A model generated the notes under the pieces. It saw only the letters and a list, made by a program, of their open reading frames with translations, was not told where the DNA came from and ran no database searches. Shown piece by piece: positions 1 to 10,940 of a DNA stretch of 64,000 nucleotides. The translations under genes were made by a program, and so were the position numbers. The stretch spans positions 15,289,141 through 15,353,140 of the forward strand of contig NC_062975.1 of the NCBI RefSeq assembly GCF_023078275.1, given 5' to 3'. Numbering within the stretch: position 1 is the first letter of the stretch; each line of letters begins with the position of its first letter. This stretch comes from Leguminivora glycinivorella (Eukaryota > Arthropoda > Insecta > Lepidoptera > Tortricidae).

Positions 1-106
1 CGTAAGACACGCCGCATTACATTCAGGCGGCGTGGCGCGGACGTCCGTTCCGCACCTCAGGACATGCGTTTCTTAGATGTGGCGGGTCCCTTAGCTGACG
101 AGAGAC
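1..106 (+). repeat. Palindromic MITE family A, partial copy cut by the window edge
   Basis: GC-rich repeat arm containing ggcggcgtggcgcggacgtc followed by a 'caggacatgcgt' block. The same arm recurs at 33382-33570, 34257-34785 and 53160-53309. Only one arm is visible; the other arm would lie left of the window. No coding capacity. Confidence 0.7.
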
Positions 107-229
107 GAACGTTTAGGTAAATAATTTATATCATGTGGGTAAGTGACTAAAGAAGCTTCAAGTATCTAGACACCTACCTACACTTAATTACTGACATTGG
201 TTTATTATTGGATCTTAAACAAAATATCA

Positions 230-362
230 GGGGGGTTACCATGACGTACTAAAGACGTTCAGTTTAGGTTGAGAGAAAGGGACACAGCTATAGCAGTTAC
301 ATAGCTCCGTCCCTCTCTCTCAACCTAAACTGAACGGCTTTAGCACGTCATGGTAACCCCCC
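230..362. repeat. 133-bp palindromic MITE-like element
   Basis: The sequence is almost a complete inverted repeat. It opens with ggggggttaccatgacgt and closes with its reverse complement (acgtcatggtaacccccc). Inner arms also pair (ttcagtttaggttgagag with ctctcaacctaaactgaa), leaving a short loop near 290-305. Such structures are typical of non-autonomous DNA elements. No target duplication was convincing, so the superfamily is unknown. Confidence 0.8.
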
Positions 363-760
363 AGCATATTTTTAAAGGCAAACTAATTTTCAACTAAAAT
401 ACTTTGACGAGCAATAAAATTATTGAGGATGCGCGTGTCACGCGAAAAAATCGTCGCGTTATAAAATTACAATTTTGTTTTAGCCACCCCTCGGCCTATC
501 TATCAGCTCGGTGGCGCTCGATGCATGCTTATGATGTAATTTTGCGGGAATAGATCGCGCTGATAAGGTTATCGCCCGGCGAGCGAAAACTTGAAGAAAT
601 ACTTTGCTACTTGCGTTACTTGCAATGCAACGTATTTATTGCCGTTAAAGGGAAAAAGTATGAAAAGTATTAAATTGCATCAATTTATTATAATTAAGCG
701 TCCGAAACCATGAGGATTATAGATCTTTGTCCACCATTGAGACATTATAACGGACTGATT
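363..760. other. Unassigned AT-rich stretch
   Basis: No gene, repeat partner or RNA signature seen. Confidence 0.5.
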
Positions 761-882
761 AACCCTTAAATGCATGACCTTGACAAAGATTTATTAAAAT
801 TTGAATTATGACATACTGTCAATTCATTCAAAAAAATATATGATGCATATACATATTATACATCACTATGCATTTAAGGGTT
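761..882. repeat. Short element with 15-bp inverted ends
   Basis: The left end aacccttaaatgcat (761-775) is repeated inverted at 868-882 (atgcatttaagggtt). The 90 bases between are AT-rich and not palindromic. This could be a small MITE or a chance pairing of AT-rich DNA. Confidence 0.5.
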
Positions 883-1455
883 TAAGAAAATATGTGATTC
901 TGTAAAATTGCACTTACCAGGAAAATCCACAAAATCCTCCTTAGTTAAACGACTGAAAATTCATATAATCTTCCCTAGACTACTTTTCCCTTCAGTTTGT
1001 TGTTCGGCTATCCCTTGTAAACAGCCTTACAAAAGCCTTATACTTCGGAAAGAGAAAGTTTCCAAGTTGAAGAGCAATCAAAACTTGGAAAAATACTTTG
1101 CGTAATTAAAAATTCCGAGTCGTCGTTCACATAAAAATATTAACTCGTTTCAGGGATTTAAAGTGAAGTTATTATTTTAGCCTAATTTAGGAAGGGTAAA
1201 GGAATTTCAATGTTTTTTTTTAAATAGCTTTAGGCTTCGTTTACCTAGTAGTTTCGCATTGAACATACAATTAACAAAGCATGGAGAAGGCGATGGGCTA
1301 GTAACCTGTAACAGCAATATCACAATTGTTTTCTTTCAACCCCTTAATTGATATGAGTGACATTGAAACATAACTGCTCAAGTTCGTTTTCCCCTCACTA
1401 GCTCGGAAACACGTGTTTTGTCATTTAATACCAGCGGGTAAAAACGCATTTTATC
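883..1455. other. Unassigned AT-rich stretch
   Basis: A 65-codon open stretch at 908-1105 shows no recognisable motif and is treated as chance. Nothing else is supported. Confidence 0.5.
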
Positions 1456-1463
1456 GACTAGTG

Positions 1464-3194
1464 CAGTGGTTCCCAAAGTGGTCCATACCGCCCCCCAGTG
1501 GGCGCTGAGGAGTTCCAGGGGGGCGGTAGAGGGCTCGAAAGCAATTGGGGGGGCGTTCGTCCCTCACAGGGGGGCGGTCCCATATATGAGGAAACAAAAC
1601 TTAAAATAATAACTGTAAAGCCTACTGTTAAACAGCATCTGGTCGTTTGTCTCGGCGCATTTGTATTATTATGCAATAAGCCGCGCCCGCCGTTAGCTAA
1701 CATTGTTTTATTACCTTAGGTTTGTTTTTGTTTTGTCTAATATCTTTTGTTGGGTCCTTATTCTTCTTATCGGCGCGAGAACTCGAAACCATCTGGGTGA
1801 CCGTTACACATGGACGTACATAGTGCACAGCTTTATTTGCAATCAGTAAATCCACGTCTTTCTAGTTGAGCTCATCGTTGGGGATCCTTGATTAATTTTA
1901 CTGCGCATAAAATTATTTTTCGAGAGTGTTAATGGTGGTTATAGTAATAAGTTTAACTGTCCAGTTTTGCCACAAAGAAGCGACTGAACATTTTGAATAA
2001 TGTTTTTGTGATTACAAGTGAACTCGAACAATGACTTTTGAAAGTTGGACTTGATACCGAAGTTAGTTGGCTGTCAAAGGGTATACATGTTTAACACGAA
2101 TTTATAATCTGTTTGACTCGGTACTAAATAGGGTTTTTAATAAACAAAGATGAATAATTGCGAGCAAATCTGATTAAATCTACAAATGATATAGCATATT
2201 TGACAGATTTGTTCAAACTGTTCAATAATGTTAATCTTCAATTACAGGGTGATCACTTGAATTTAATTAAAACCAAAAATGTTATTGCTGCTTTTATGGG
2301 AAAAATCCTTCTGTTCAAGCGTAATTTAGGAAGAGGCGAATATATTCGCCTCAGCAGCAGTGTCCGCCACAAAGGAAGAATTACTAATGTATTGTCAGCA
2401 TTTACAAATTCTTCATGCTGACGTCAATGAGCGATTCCAAGATATTCTTGAAATAAACATACCGGATTAGCTTTTAAATCCATTCTCGCAGTTGAATACA
2501 GCAGAGTCACCTAACTTAGAAGAAGAACTAATTGAACTGACAACAAATGAAGAATTAAAGTGAAATTTAAAATGGGATACCAGGAGTTCTGGCTCCAAAA
2601 ATCAATACCTCAACTGTACCCTGGATTATGGTAAATAGCACAGAAATTTCTATCGCGTTTCCATCTTCGTATTTAGCTGAGCGAGGTTTCAGTGCCGTTC
2701 TCACATTGCTTACAAAAAAAGAAGCAAACTGCATATTACTGAACGTGGTGACCTTCGGCTATTTTTAACGAAAATTCAACCAGATATAAATAAATTAACA
2801 AAATCGCATCAGGCACATCCTTCACATTGAAATCTTGATTGTTCAATAAAGTCAGTAGATAACTTCATATTTTCAATAAAGACAATTGTGCAAAAAATAA
2901 ATAAATAGTGTTTAATCATGTATACTTTTTTATTTTTAAGCATTTTTAAAAATAAAAGCATTCTCAAAAAGTTGAATATAACTATGTATTTCGTTCTGCT
3001 TTACATGTACTTAAGTACGTATTCTAAGTCGTTTTGGGTTTTGTGTTGTTGTTGGGTGAGACTAATGTATGATTTTTGAAAGTAATGACTAAATAAATAC
3101 ATCGTTTATTTCAGCTATTTTATGATAGGGGGGCGCTGAAATTTTGTTTGGATACCCAAGTGGGCGGTGGCCCAAAAAAGTTTGGGAACCTATG
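1464..3194 (+). mobile_element. Dead hAT-superfamily DNA transposon with 8-bp target duplication
   Basis: The ends are inverted: the left end is cagtggttcccaaagt and the right end reads agtttgggaacctatg. A perfect 8-bp direct repeat, gactagtg, flanks it at 1456-1463 and 3195-3202. An 8-bp duplication with CAG-type ends is the hAT hallmark. G-rich subterminal DNA (gggggcg blocks) occurs near both ends (1490-1580 and 3128-3170). Inside is a broken transposase remnant (2158-2830). At 1731 bp with about 90 residues in the longest frame, it cannot be autonomous; most of the N-terminal half of a normal transposase is missing. Confidence 0.9.
2158..2830 (+). pseudogene. hAT transposase remnant, ZBED5/SCAND3-like type
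   Basis: Remnant of the C-terminal half of a hAT transposase, the nuclear DNA-cutting enzyme of the surrounding transposon. The first open piece (2158-2421) holds the phrase LFNNVNLQLQG, which resembles the conserved block after the catalytic insertion domain in ZBED5/SCAND3-like transposases. After a frame change near 2345-2420 there follow ADVNERFQDILEI, then a stop, and finally SYLAERGFSAV and a tail ending QAHPSH before a stop at 2828-2830. LAERGFS is the hallmark of the hAT C-terminal dimerisation region. At least three stops and several frame changes break the gene, and no ATG begins the visible part. Family assignment is from remembered motifs; that it is a hAT relic is well supported by the element ends. 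Confidence 0.85.
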
Positions 3195-3377
3195 GACTAG
3201 TGGATAAAGTATTTTGACCTTGAATATAGTCATTCTTTCTGCTTTAAAATTGATAAAAGTGAGTGAATCTAGTGATGACGATGTTTTACCACCTGTGGAA
3301 CTACTGAAAGCAGTGATTAATGCGTGTTTTGCGTTGTACTTTCCTCGCTATAGTGAGGGGAAAAGTTTTGTGTTACA

Positions 3378-3540
3378 CTCGGGTGCAAATATATTTTACT
3401 TCTCGTGTGTTAAAAAACTCGCAAGTTCAGGATTCTATTCTCGAACCACTCGCTTCGCTCGTGGTTCAACTATAGAATCCTTACACTTGCTCGTTTTTCA
3501 ATTCCACACTCGGCGTTAAAATACAACTTTGCACCCTTGT
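3378..3540. repeat. Palindromic repeat, about 160 bp
   Basis: Arms pair imperfectly along the full length: cgggtgcaaat at the left with tttgcaccc at the right, cgtgtgttaaaaaactcgc with a diverged partner near 3490-3515, and an inner perfect stem cgaaccactcgc / gcgtgg around 3444-3468 (ctcgcttcgctcg centre). Interpreted as a non-autonomous palindromic element. Confidence 0.7.
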
Positions 3541-5512
3541 GTCTATAACAAATAACTATTGTTATTACACCCTTTGGGAGTACCTACGTGCTACAGGCGT
3601 AAGTTCCTATGCCCATTAAATGACACCTATCACATTTATTTGGCAATGAATTAAAATTGAAAGTGGCATCTGGGACACTGTCGAGCACTATTACTTTTAC
3701 CTTAGTACTAGTTAAAGTGATTTTGGCACCGTCTGTTGCTGACAATTCAGCTGTAACTACTAACGACGCGTCGGCGCGACACTCCATGTATCACGCTAAC
3801 AATGACACGAGAGAAATAGAATGCTCTAGACCTACAAAACGAACCGTAAAGCATTTAGATACTCGTTTCAAATATTGTTAATAGTGACTCGTAAAGCTTT
3901 TAGGTAGATCGTTTGAGATATTGTTGACATAAATTTAGATTTGAACAGTGAATTTCAAGTAAAAGGGCAGATTTTCACTTTCACCGCGACTCGATTCGCA
4001 AGATCGGGTCCCGAGAGGACCTATTAATATTTTTATTATTGACAAATGGTAACGCAACTTGCGTTGTCGTGCGCGACCATAATCTCAGCTCGACTTCAAG
4101 TTGGAGTCGCGGGCGAGAGTGCCAGTATGTCATATTTCCCGCGTGTTTATAACTTTCATTTAAATTAAATTTCATAATTCCAGCAGCCTTAGCTTCATTG
4201 TTTTTCTTTTTAAAAAATAACTGTATTGACTCTTTTAGCTACATTGCAAGATAGAAGTTGCTTAATTTTTATGTTGAATATCAACTTATTTTAACATAAC
4301 TTAGCGATATTTTATTTAACATCAAAATGAATGCGTACGAACCCCTTTAACCTTATTTATTCAAGACCAGTTTAATCCAACATATCCGACTAAGCACTGC
4401 TCACGACAGGTCATCTCGAAACAAATATAAACTCCAGACAAGAGCAAATCAAGTCCCAGACTCTAATAGACTAGACTCCAGAAAACTTTCCTTAGTTAAA
4501 TCTTTTGGGCTAAGTTTAACCGGGAGCATTATTTGTCCAAGTTTCCACAATGTTGGCAGACGTAAACAGTTCAGTTGTTTTCACGGAAGATGTTTGCCGG
4601 AGTAAAATATTGAGCTCGGGAAAATATTGAACTTGTCTGATGTGAATAGATTTTCCGTGGTAGATAAAAGATTTTATGGTTGTTTATTTAAGACCGTACC
4701 TACAAATATAGGCGTGGGGTAGACTGATAAACATGAAATATATGTAAATGTTAACGTCTGTCTTCGGGTGTATCCAAGATATTGGTCATCGTCAAAGTAA
4801 AATATGAATAAAGTAAGTTATCATTGCTCACTGGCATTTTTTTTAATGACTCAGGTATTCTAGGTACCTCTTCTTGCAGAGTAGAATTGTATCAATAACG
4901 TATTTTTTTGTGAAGTCGCACATGATAGAACAACGTACAAATGGAGAGTTCAAAGCGACACAAACATTAAACGTGATCGACACTAAAACGACGCATATAA
5001 AATCATGTTCCGAACTCGCCGGTAAAGGATCAAATCGGCCAAATTCGATTTTAACACCGAAACCCCAGCAATGTAAACTTGGAAGAATGTCGAGAAAAAG
5101 TTAGGCTTCAGCAAGTTAAATGGAAAAGTTACCCAAATTGACGGGCTCGACAACGCCAGGGCCCGATGACGGTCGTCAAATTGCTCTCCACTACAATCTG
5201 ATGTACGATTACTGACACGTCAGGAAGTTTTATTACATTATACGGTTAAAACACGGAGCAAAAAATATACTAACGCTAAAAAATTGGCGCGCACAAAGCA
5301 AGCTATAAGATAGATCAGATATTAGAAATATTGCACTAAAAGACAGCGGGGTTGACAAGTGACATTTTTTTAACCTATATTGTGTCCCACTGTTGGGTGG
5401 GCAAGGTAAGGAAAGATACGAGTATATCCAGTTCTCCGTCACTCTTGACGACTCTATAAATGCAAAGTAATAAAAAATAACTTTCTTAGAAAAGTATTTG
5501 ATTGTTTTCATT
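3541..5512. other. Unassigned stretch, about 2 kb
   Basis: AT-rich single-copy-looking DNA. Short open stretches (up to 92 codons at 5233-5511) lack motifs and are treated as chance. No palindrome or tandem repeat noted. Confidence 0.5.
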
Positions 5513-5716
5513 ATGAAATAAAACTATGGAAACGGATTATACTGCGTATAATGAGTTTACAATACATCCCGACGTTTCGAACCCTTTACATCGTTCGTAA
5601 TCAACAGGTGACGAGCAAATTCATTATAGGTACCTATATCTACTTATATTATGATAGGTAGGCAATATAATCCGTTTCCATGGTTTTATTTTATTAGTAA
5701 CTATCGTGCTAACCGG
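5513..5716. repeat. MITE family B, copy 1
   Basis: Inverted ends atgaaataaaactatggaaa and its near reverse complement at the right (tccgtttccatggttttatt). The inner block 'catcccgacgtttcgaac' follows the left end. The right side continues into tagtaactatcg and gctaacc, an outer arm also seen in the other copies at 36502-36801 and 44089-44182. Confidence 0.75.
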
Positions 5717-6140
5717 AGAGAATATGTTTGCGTTATGGTAAGATATTAGATAATCTACAATAAAATTATGTCATAAGTTTTTAAATGACAGACTACAAAA
5801 AAAATATAGGTAAACTCTTTTGAACTTAGCGGCAGGAAAGCTAGAATAAATGTTCAAAACGTATCTGGATGGTAGTCTTATAATTTTTCTGATATAATCT
5901 TTTAGATAACGTTCAAAAAGTTTACGTTATAAACATTAAGTTACTAATTAAGTTCATGGCCTTTATTTCGTATACAAAGCTAATGACTAAACGGTATATT
6001 CAACTTATTCATATACATACAATAAGGGCCAAAGTTCGACACATTCACTCTACCAGTTTATTTTAACTATGAAACCAGTAAGTACATGAAATGAACAAAA
6101 AACTGAAAACGCATAGAGATGCAATGACTTTTTTCTTAAT
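5717..6140. other. Unassigned stretch
   Basis: Nothing recognised. Confidence 0.5.
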
Positions 6141-6922
6141 TTTTAGGGTTCCGTACCTCAAAAGGAAAAAACGGAACCCTTATAGGATCACTTTGTTGTC
6201 CGTCTGTCCGTCCGTCCGTCTGTCAAGACCCTTTTTCTCAGGAACGCGTGGAGGTATGAAGCTGAAATTTATATCAATTACTCAGGTCTACTGTCCTTGA
6301 AGCTGTGAAAAACAAACTTCTAAGCCAACGCAATCAAAAGATAACGCCGTTTATGCCGCAAATTTTCGACACTTGCATGGTTCAAAACCTACAGGGTGCT
6401 TCCCGTGAACTCAGAATCTTGAAATTTGGTACGAAGCAACGTCTTATAGCATAGATAAAGGAAAAATTACAAAAATAAATTTTTAGTTACATCACATAAT
6501 ATATTTTTTTTTAATAATTTTAACCTTATACCCATTTCCTCATAAACGCGTAGAGGTATTAAATGAAATTCATACCAAATACTTTACAGGTCTATAATAC
6601 CTTTAAGCCCTAACAAAATCAAACTTTTGTCAACAATCAAAAGAAACAGCAATTTAAGCTGCATATTTTGAAACTCGCAAGCACTCGCAAGGGAATCAAA
6701 ACCTAAAGGGTACTTCCAGTCGACCTAGAATCTTGAAATTTGGCATGAAGCAACGTTTTATAGCACACATAAAGGAAAAATTCCGAAAACCTTAAATTTT
6801 TAGTTACATTACAAAATATATATTATGACTCGATTGTCGTAATGAACGAACTTTGTAAACCTTGCAGGTTTGTACGGAACCCTCGGTGCGCGAGTCCGAC
6901 TCGCACTTGGCGGGTTTTTTTT
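6141..6922 (+). repeat. Lepidopteran GTCY-bearing interspersed repeat, copy 1 (782 bp)
   Basis: Begins ttttagggttccgtacctc, followed by a short tetranucleotide run of GTCC/GTCT (6198-6224), and ends in a pyrimidine-rich gagtccgactcgc... cttggcgggtttttt block. The interior contains two diverged halves: the phrase 'ttgaaatttgg' followed by 'gaagcaacgt' and 'ttatagca' occurs twice (6418-6450 and 6733-6765), indicating internal duplication. No coding capacity. Two shorter relatives lie at 20991-21513 and 44492-45084. The superfamily is not clear to me. Confidence 0.75.
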
Positions 6923-8487
6923 ATCACAAAGAGTGATCTGTTTTAGGCAACGGAAATATTATTTAAAAAAAAACGCAAAATCGTTTAACAAAAGCCAACA
7001 AAATTCAGTTTACTACCTAATTTACTGGACCAACTCCGCCAACAGCAACAATCGACGCAAAAACCTATCAAAACTTGAGAAAATTCAATAACGGCACTTT
7101 GAAACTTTGTTAAAGGAAGGAGGAATATTCTTATGAAAAAATCCCAATTTGTGTCGCCGGTGAAATAAAAAACAAAGTGAATAAAAATTATGATAAAAGA
7201 AGCGAAGGTAAGAGGACCCGGTTTGCTTGTACCACAGACATATTACACTAAGATTTTTTGATCAGCGGAAATAATGCGTGTAGTTTTGTTCTGAAAAAAG
7301 TTACCTTCGAGCGACTGGTTATCATACTTTCTTAAAAATGTTAACTTGCCAAAACTAATTGAATTTAAACAAAATGCGTTATGTTCAAACGTCACAGTTT
7401 TTTTTTTTATAAATTAAATAAACAATTGGGCCTATATGCGTCTCTCGACACAGGCCCCCTCTCTGTCGTGAGACGTATAGCGTTTAGCGTTTTTCAAAGT
7501 TGATCGGATTTGGAAATGTTTATGGCTCGCGACCTCTTTCAATCCTAATAGGAGTCCCATTCCGCACAATTTTTTATAAGTACATTTTGTATGTTTTGAA
7601 ATCTTGGGACATTTTTTTCTCTTATCAGACTTTCTGATATAAAAAAGTACATTTAAATGGATTCTTCTCGCGTTTTTCCTTCATCGAAAAGCTACTGGTA
7701 TTTTTACTTCCTGATTATAGAGCCTATAATGTGTCACTGATGGGCAATTTATGCCTCCCCTGATTTTCCGCCACTCGATCAATTATTAAATAAAACTCTT
7801 GCATGCTCTATGCCAGCGTGACGTCAAAAAATATCAAAAGTTATATTTCCTAATTGTATAGTCGGATTGAGACATACGATGTCTATTGCGCCGTATGTCT
7901 GTAGGTAGTACCTCTGCGGCACCGCGGATATTATTTAACAGTTGTTAGTTTCTTTTCTCATTTTCTCTCAAGTTATTTTCTCGAAGACAATGCCATCGCT
8001 TTGCTGTTTTCCGACCTGTTTTGTGACGGATAATGCATAAATATGGTAGACTTTTATGCTAGTTTGCTTCGTATGATCGGGTAGTTAATAATAGAAATGT
8101 TGTTTGTTACTTTTTTAAAGATATCTAGTAAGTTTTATAAGTTAAACTTTTTGTTTCTGGTGTATTAGGTACGAGCTGTCCACACTTTTCTACAGACAAA
8201 CATATTTTTTGTAACCCAAAATTTTACATAAACATAAACTTCCTCTTTTCAGTTCAAACGTCTATCATAAAACGGTAGCTGTCTATATTATTTACTATAC
8301 TGCCCAACGACTCGTAAGTCATAGAAAACGCACCCGATTGTATACCGTAGTGTCTCGCAATAAATGCTGAATTCTAACTGGCTTTCTAATGGTTGTTACG
8401 GTTTTTATGAGTTTCCTACGGTTTAGATGAACTATAAAACGAATATAGCCATCAAACATGAATAATCTTGTAATTAAAACATACCAG
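6923..8487. other. Unassigned stretch, about 1.5 kb
   Basis: AT-rich DNA without supported features; the 5' part of the LINE that follows may extend some way into it. Confidence 0.45.
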
Positions 8488-10778
8488 ATGTTTGCAATTG
8501 ACGACTGGTCGCAATTACTTCCCATAGAATGTCCCTTATTATTATATAACGAAATTTGTCATGTTTTTCATTCAATTTATCGCGAAAGTACAGTTATAAA
8601 GAGTGAAACTTATAAATATAGCTAGAAATAAGTATCGCAGAAAAGAAATACAAGAATGTCAAAGCGATTATAAAAAAATTTGGAGTAAAATTAATAGCTG
8701 GTTAGGTCGGATAAAATTAAATGTAGACGAAGTAATTCTCAGGTACTTAGGAAAAACAGACAACATGCACAATATATGTACTAGATTTTCGGAAACTTTT
8801 ACTCAAGAAATTTTAAATATTAAACACACATGTAACGAAAAATTCTTGAACCGTGACTCCTATGTAAATAAAATTGATTTGTCTTTTAGGTATAATAAAA
8901 TATCTGCAAATGATGTTGAAAAAATTGTCAGTAATTTAAGTTCGAAAAAGGCGCCAGGCATTGACCAGATAAGAACACAAGATGTTAAATATATCAGCAA
9001 GCAGTTATGTCCTATTCTGGCTAAATTCGTCAATATGTGTGTTACAAAGGGTGTTTATCCAGAAAACTTGAAGAAATCTGTTATAAGACCAATTTATAAA
9101 AATGGAAATCATTTGGATTATACAAACTACAGGCCTATCGCAATCCTATCAGTAATTAATAAAATTGTCGAGAAGGTGGTTGTCGGGCAAGTGTCAGGTT
9201 TTCTGGAGAAACATAATATACTTACGGACTCGCAGCACGGGTTCAGGAGGGGTAGAAGCACGGGGTCAGCTCTTACACATTTTTCGGATGAAATTAACAG
9301 TAGACTAAATGAAGGAAAACAGGTACTTGCGCTTTTTATAGACTATAAAAAGGCATTTGATACCCTGGACCATGATATCCTTCTGCAGGCCATGCGAGAA
9401 TGTGGCATTGATGGCCCCGTCAACAACTGGTTCCGCAGCTACCTGGCGGGCAGGACCATACGCACGAGCGTCGCCGGCGCCACGGGCGCGGAGTGTGACG
9501 TCACGCTCGGGGTGCCCACCGGCTCGGTGTATGGTCCCGTCGGCTTCGTGATGCTAGTCAATAGTGTTGTTAATGTTATAAAAAAGTGCAAGGTATACAT
9601 GTATGCGGACGATATGTGCCTACTATTCTCACACACCGATATATCAGAAGCTCACAAGTGTATTCAAAGTGACTTTGACGAGATCGTTAAATGGGCCCAC
9701 GATAACGGAATAATAATAAACTTAACAAAGACCAAAAGTATGCACATATATTCCCCATACAACCGCAAGGCCAAAGCAGTTAATTATAATGATGTAAGTG
9801 TGATAGGGCACGGATACGATTGCTTGCACAGCCGAAATAGTAAATGTAACTGTGAACCGCTGGAGTATGTAAACACTTATAAATATCTAGGTATGCATAT
9901 CGATAACAACTTTAATTGGAAAACACATGTCAATGTTGTGTGTTCAAAGCTTCGCTCGGTTTTAAGTAAAATGTACTATCTACATAAATTAATTAGCAAA
10001 AAAACTATGCTTGTGGTTTATTACGCGCTAGCGAACTCAGTGATAAGTTATGGACTTAATGTGTATGGTAGAACCTTCCAAACTTATATTGAAGAAATTA
10101 AAAAGTTACAGAAAAGAACTTTAAAATATTTATTGGACAGAAAAACAAAAAATAAACTAAACGGTGATTATGAAAAACTTTATAAAATGTATAAAATACT
10201 ACCTCTGCCTCAAAGAATGCAATATTTGATAGCTATTGATAACTACTGTAACAATAAGTATAAAATATATAAAAAAAGTAGATATAGAACAAAGAATATT
10301 AGAATAAAAAAATATATACAACATCTTGTTAAAAATTATTATGGTAGAAGAACAGATAAATTTTTAGTCCCGAAAATATACAATGAAATAGAATGGTTAA
10401 GAGAGGAAAATAAATATAGTTTATTGCAAGTAAAGAATAAATTAAAAAAAACACTTATAGATAACCTACCTTAAATGCAGCTACCAAGCAGTAATAGGAA
10501 TTCATTTATTGTTTGTTATACATACTTACTATTTTGTAAAGCATGTTAGTCTAAGCACATATTCACATAGTTGTGTATTTACTAAATTACTATTTAATGT
10601 TAAATTTAGGGTAAGCATTATTTAGAATTATAGCAACTTAAGAACGGTACATAGCTTTGTAAAAAATGAGCGCTGTCTCGCCAACAAACTGCATGAGCAG
10701 TTTGGCGAGGAACTTTAAAAATGTAAAATGTATGTTACCTTTAAATAAATAAATGAAAAAAAAAAAAAAAAAAAAAAA
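8488..10778 (+). mobile_element. 5'-truncated non-LTR retrotransposon (LINE), copy 1
   Basis: A LINE of the CR1/Jockey assemblage inferred from its reverse transcriptase. It ends in a 23-base poly-A run (10756-10778) preceded by aaataaataaatg. Upstream of the long frame, in a different frame at about 8488-8600, lies a stretch reading DDWSQLLPIECP then LLYNEICHVFHSIY, which resembles the linker between endonuclease and reverse transcriptase in this class. This suggests a deletion or frameshift just before 8603 rather than a clean 5' end. No endonuclease domain is visible, and no target duplication was found. Confidence 0.85.
8603..10474 (+). CDS. LINE reverse transcriptase, 623 codons open
   Basis: RNA-dependent DNA polymerase that would copy the element's RNA at a nicked chromosomal target. 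The frame is open for 623 codons; it starts from GTG here only because a stop (8597-8599) bounds it, so a true start is unlikely to be present. Visible motifs in order: KKAPGIDQI near residue 113; TNYRPIAILSVINKIVEK near 175; QHGFRRGRSTGSAL near 210; motif A FIDYKKAFDTLDH with catalytic Asp247; motif B GVPTGS at 303-308, where Gln is usual in place of Thr306; motif C YADD at 334-337 with both catalytic Asp present; and YLGMHID in the thumb. A Cys/His cluster CLHSRNSKCNC (407-417) lies between palm and thumb. The C-terminal 170 residues are Lys/Tyr-rich. Endonuclease is missing, so the copy should be dead in cis. Codon use shifts sharply to G/C at 9405-9550. Confidence 0.9.
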   Translation: MKLINIARNKYRRKEIQECQSDYKKIWSKINSWLGRIKLNVDEVILRYLGKTDNMHNICTRFSETFTQEILNIKHTCNEKFLNRDSYVNKIDLSFRYNKISANDVEKIVSNLSSKKAPGIDQIRTQDVKYISKQLCPILAKFVNMCVTKGVYPENLKKSVIRPIYKNGNHLDYTNYRPIAILSVINKIVEKVVVGQVSGFLEKHNILTDSQHGFRRGRSTGSALTHFSDEINSRLNEGKQVLALFIDYKKAFDTLDHDILLQAMRECGIDGPVNNWFRSYLAGRTIRTSVAGATGAECDVTLGVPTGSVYGPVGFVMLVNSVVNVIKKCKVYMYADDMCLLFSHTDISEAHKCIQSDFDEIVKWAHDNGIIINLTKTKSMHIYSPYNRKAKAVNYNDVSVIGHGYDCLHSRNSKCNCEPLEYVNTYKYLGMHIDNNFNWKTHVNVVCSKLRSVLSKMYYLHKLISKKTMLVVYYALANSVISYGLNVYGRTFQTYIEEIKKLQKRTLKYLLDRKTKNKLNGDYEKLYKMYKILPLPQRMQYLIAIDNYCNNKYKIYKKSRYRTKNIRIKKYIQHLVKNYYGRRTDKFLVPKIYNEIEWLREENKYSLLQVKNKLKKTLIDNLP

Positions 10779-10940
10779 TGATGATTTTATTACCTCTTGC
10801 AAACAAATGTTGGCGTGTATATTATATTTTTATTAAGAAATATAGAATAAAAAATATATAAGTATAAAAAATTTGAGAGCAACCACCGGTCTTAATTTTT
10901 AATTCGCCTTCTAGTAATAAGTCTTGGCCCGCTGAAAAAA
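10779..10940. other. Unassigned AT-rich spacer
   Basis: Flank of the LINE poly-A tail; no duplicated target site matched upstream. Confidence 0.5.

Noticed and set aside
1498..1719. Glycine-rich open stretch
   Set aside because: It is the G-rich subterminal DNA of the hAT element, not a protein.
9357..9636. Additional short frames inside the LINE
   Set aside because: They are out-of-frame or antisense by-products of the GC-rich part of the reverse transcriptase.
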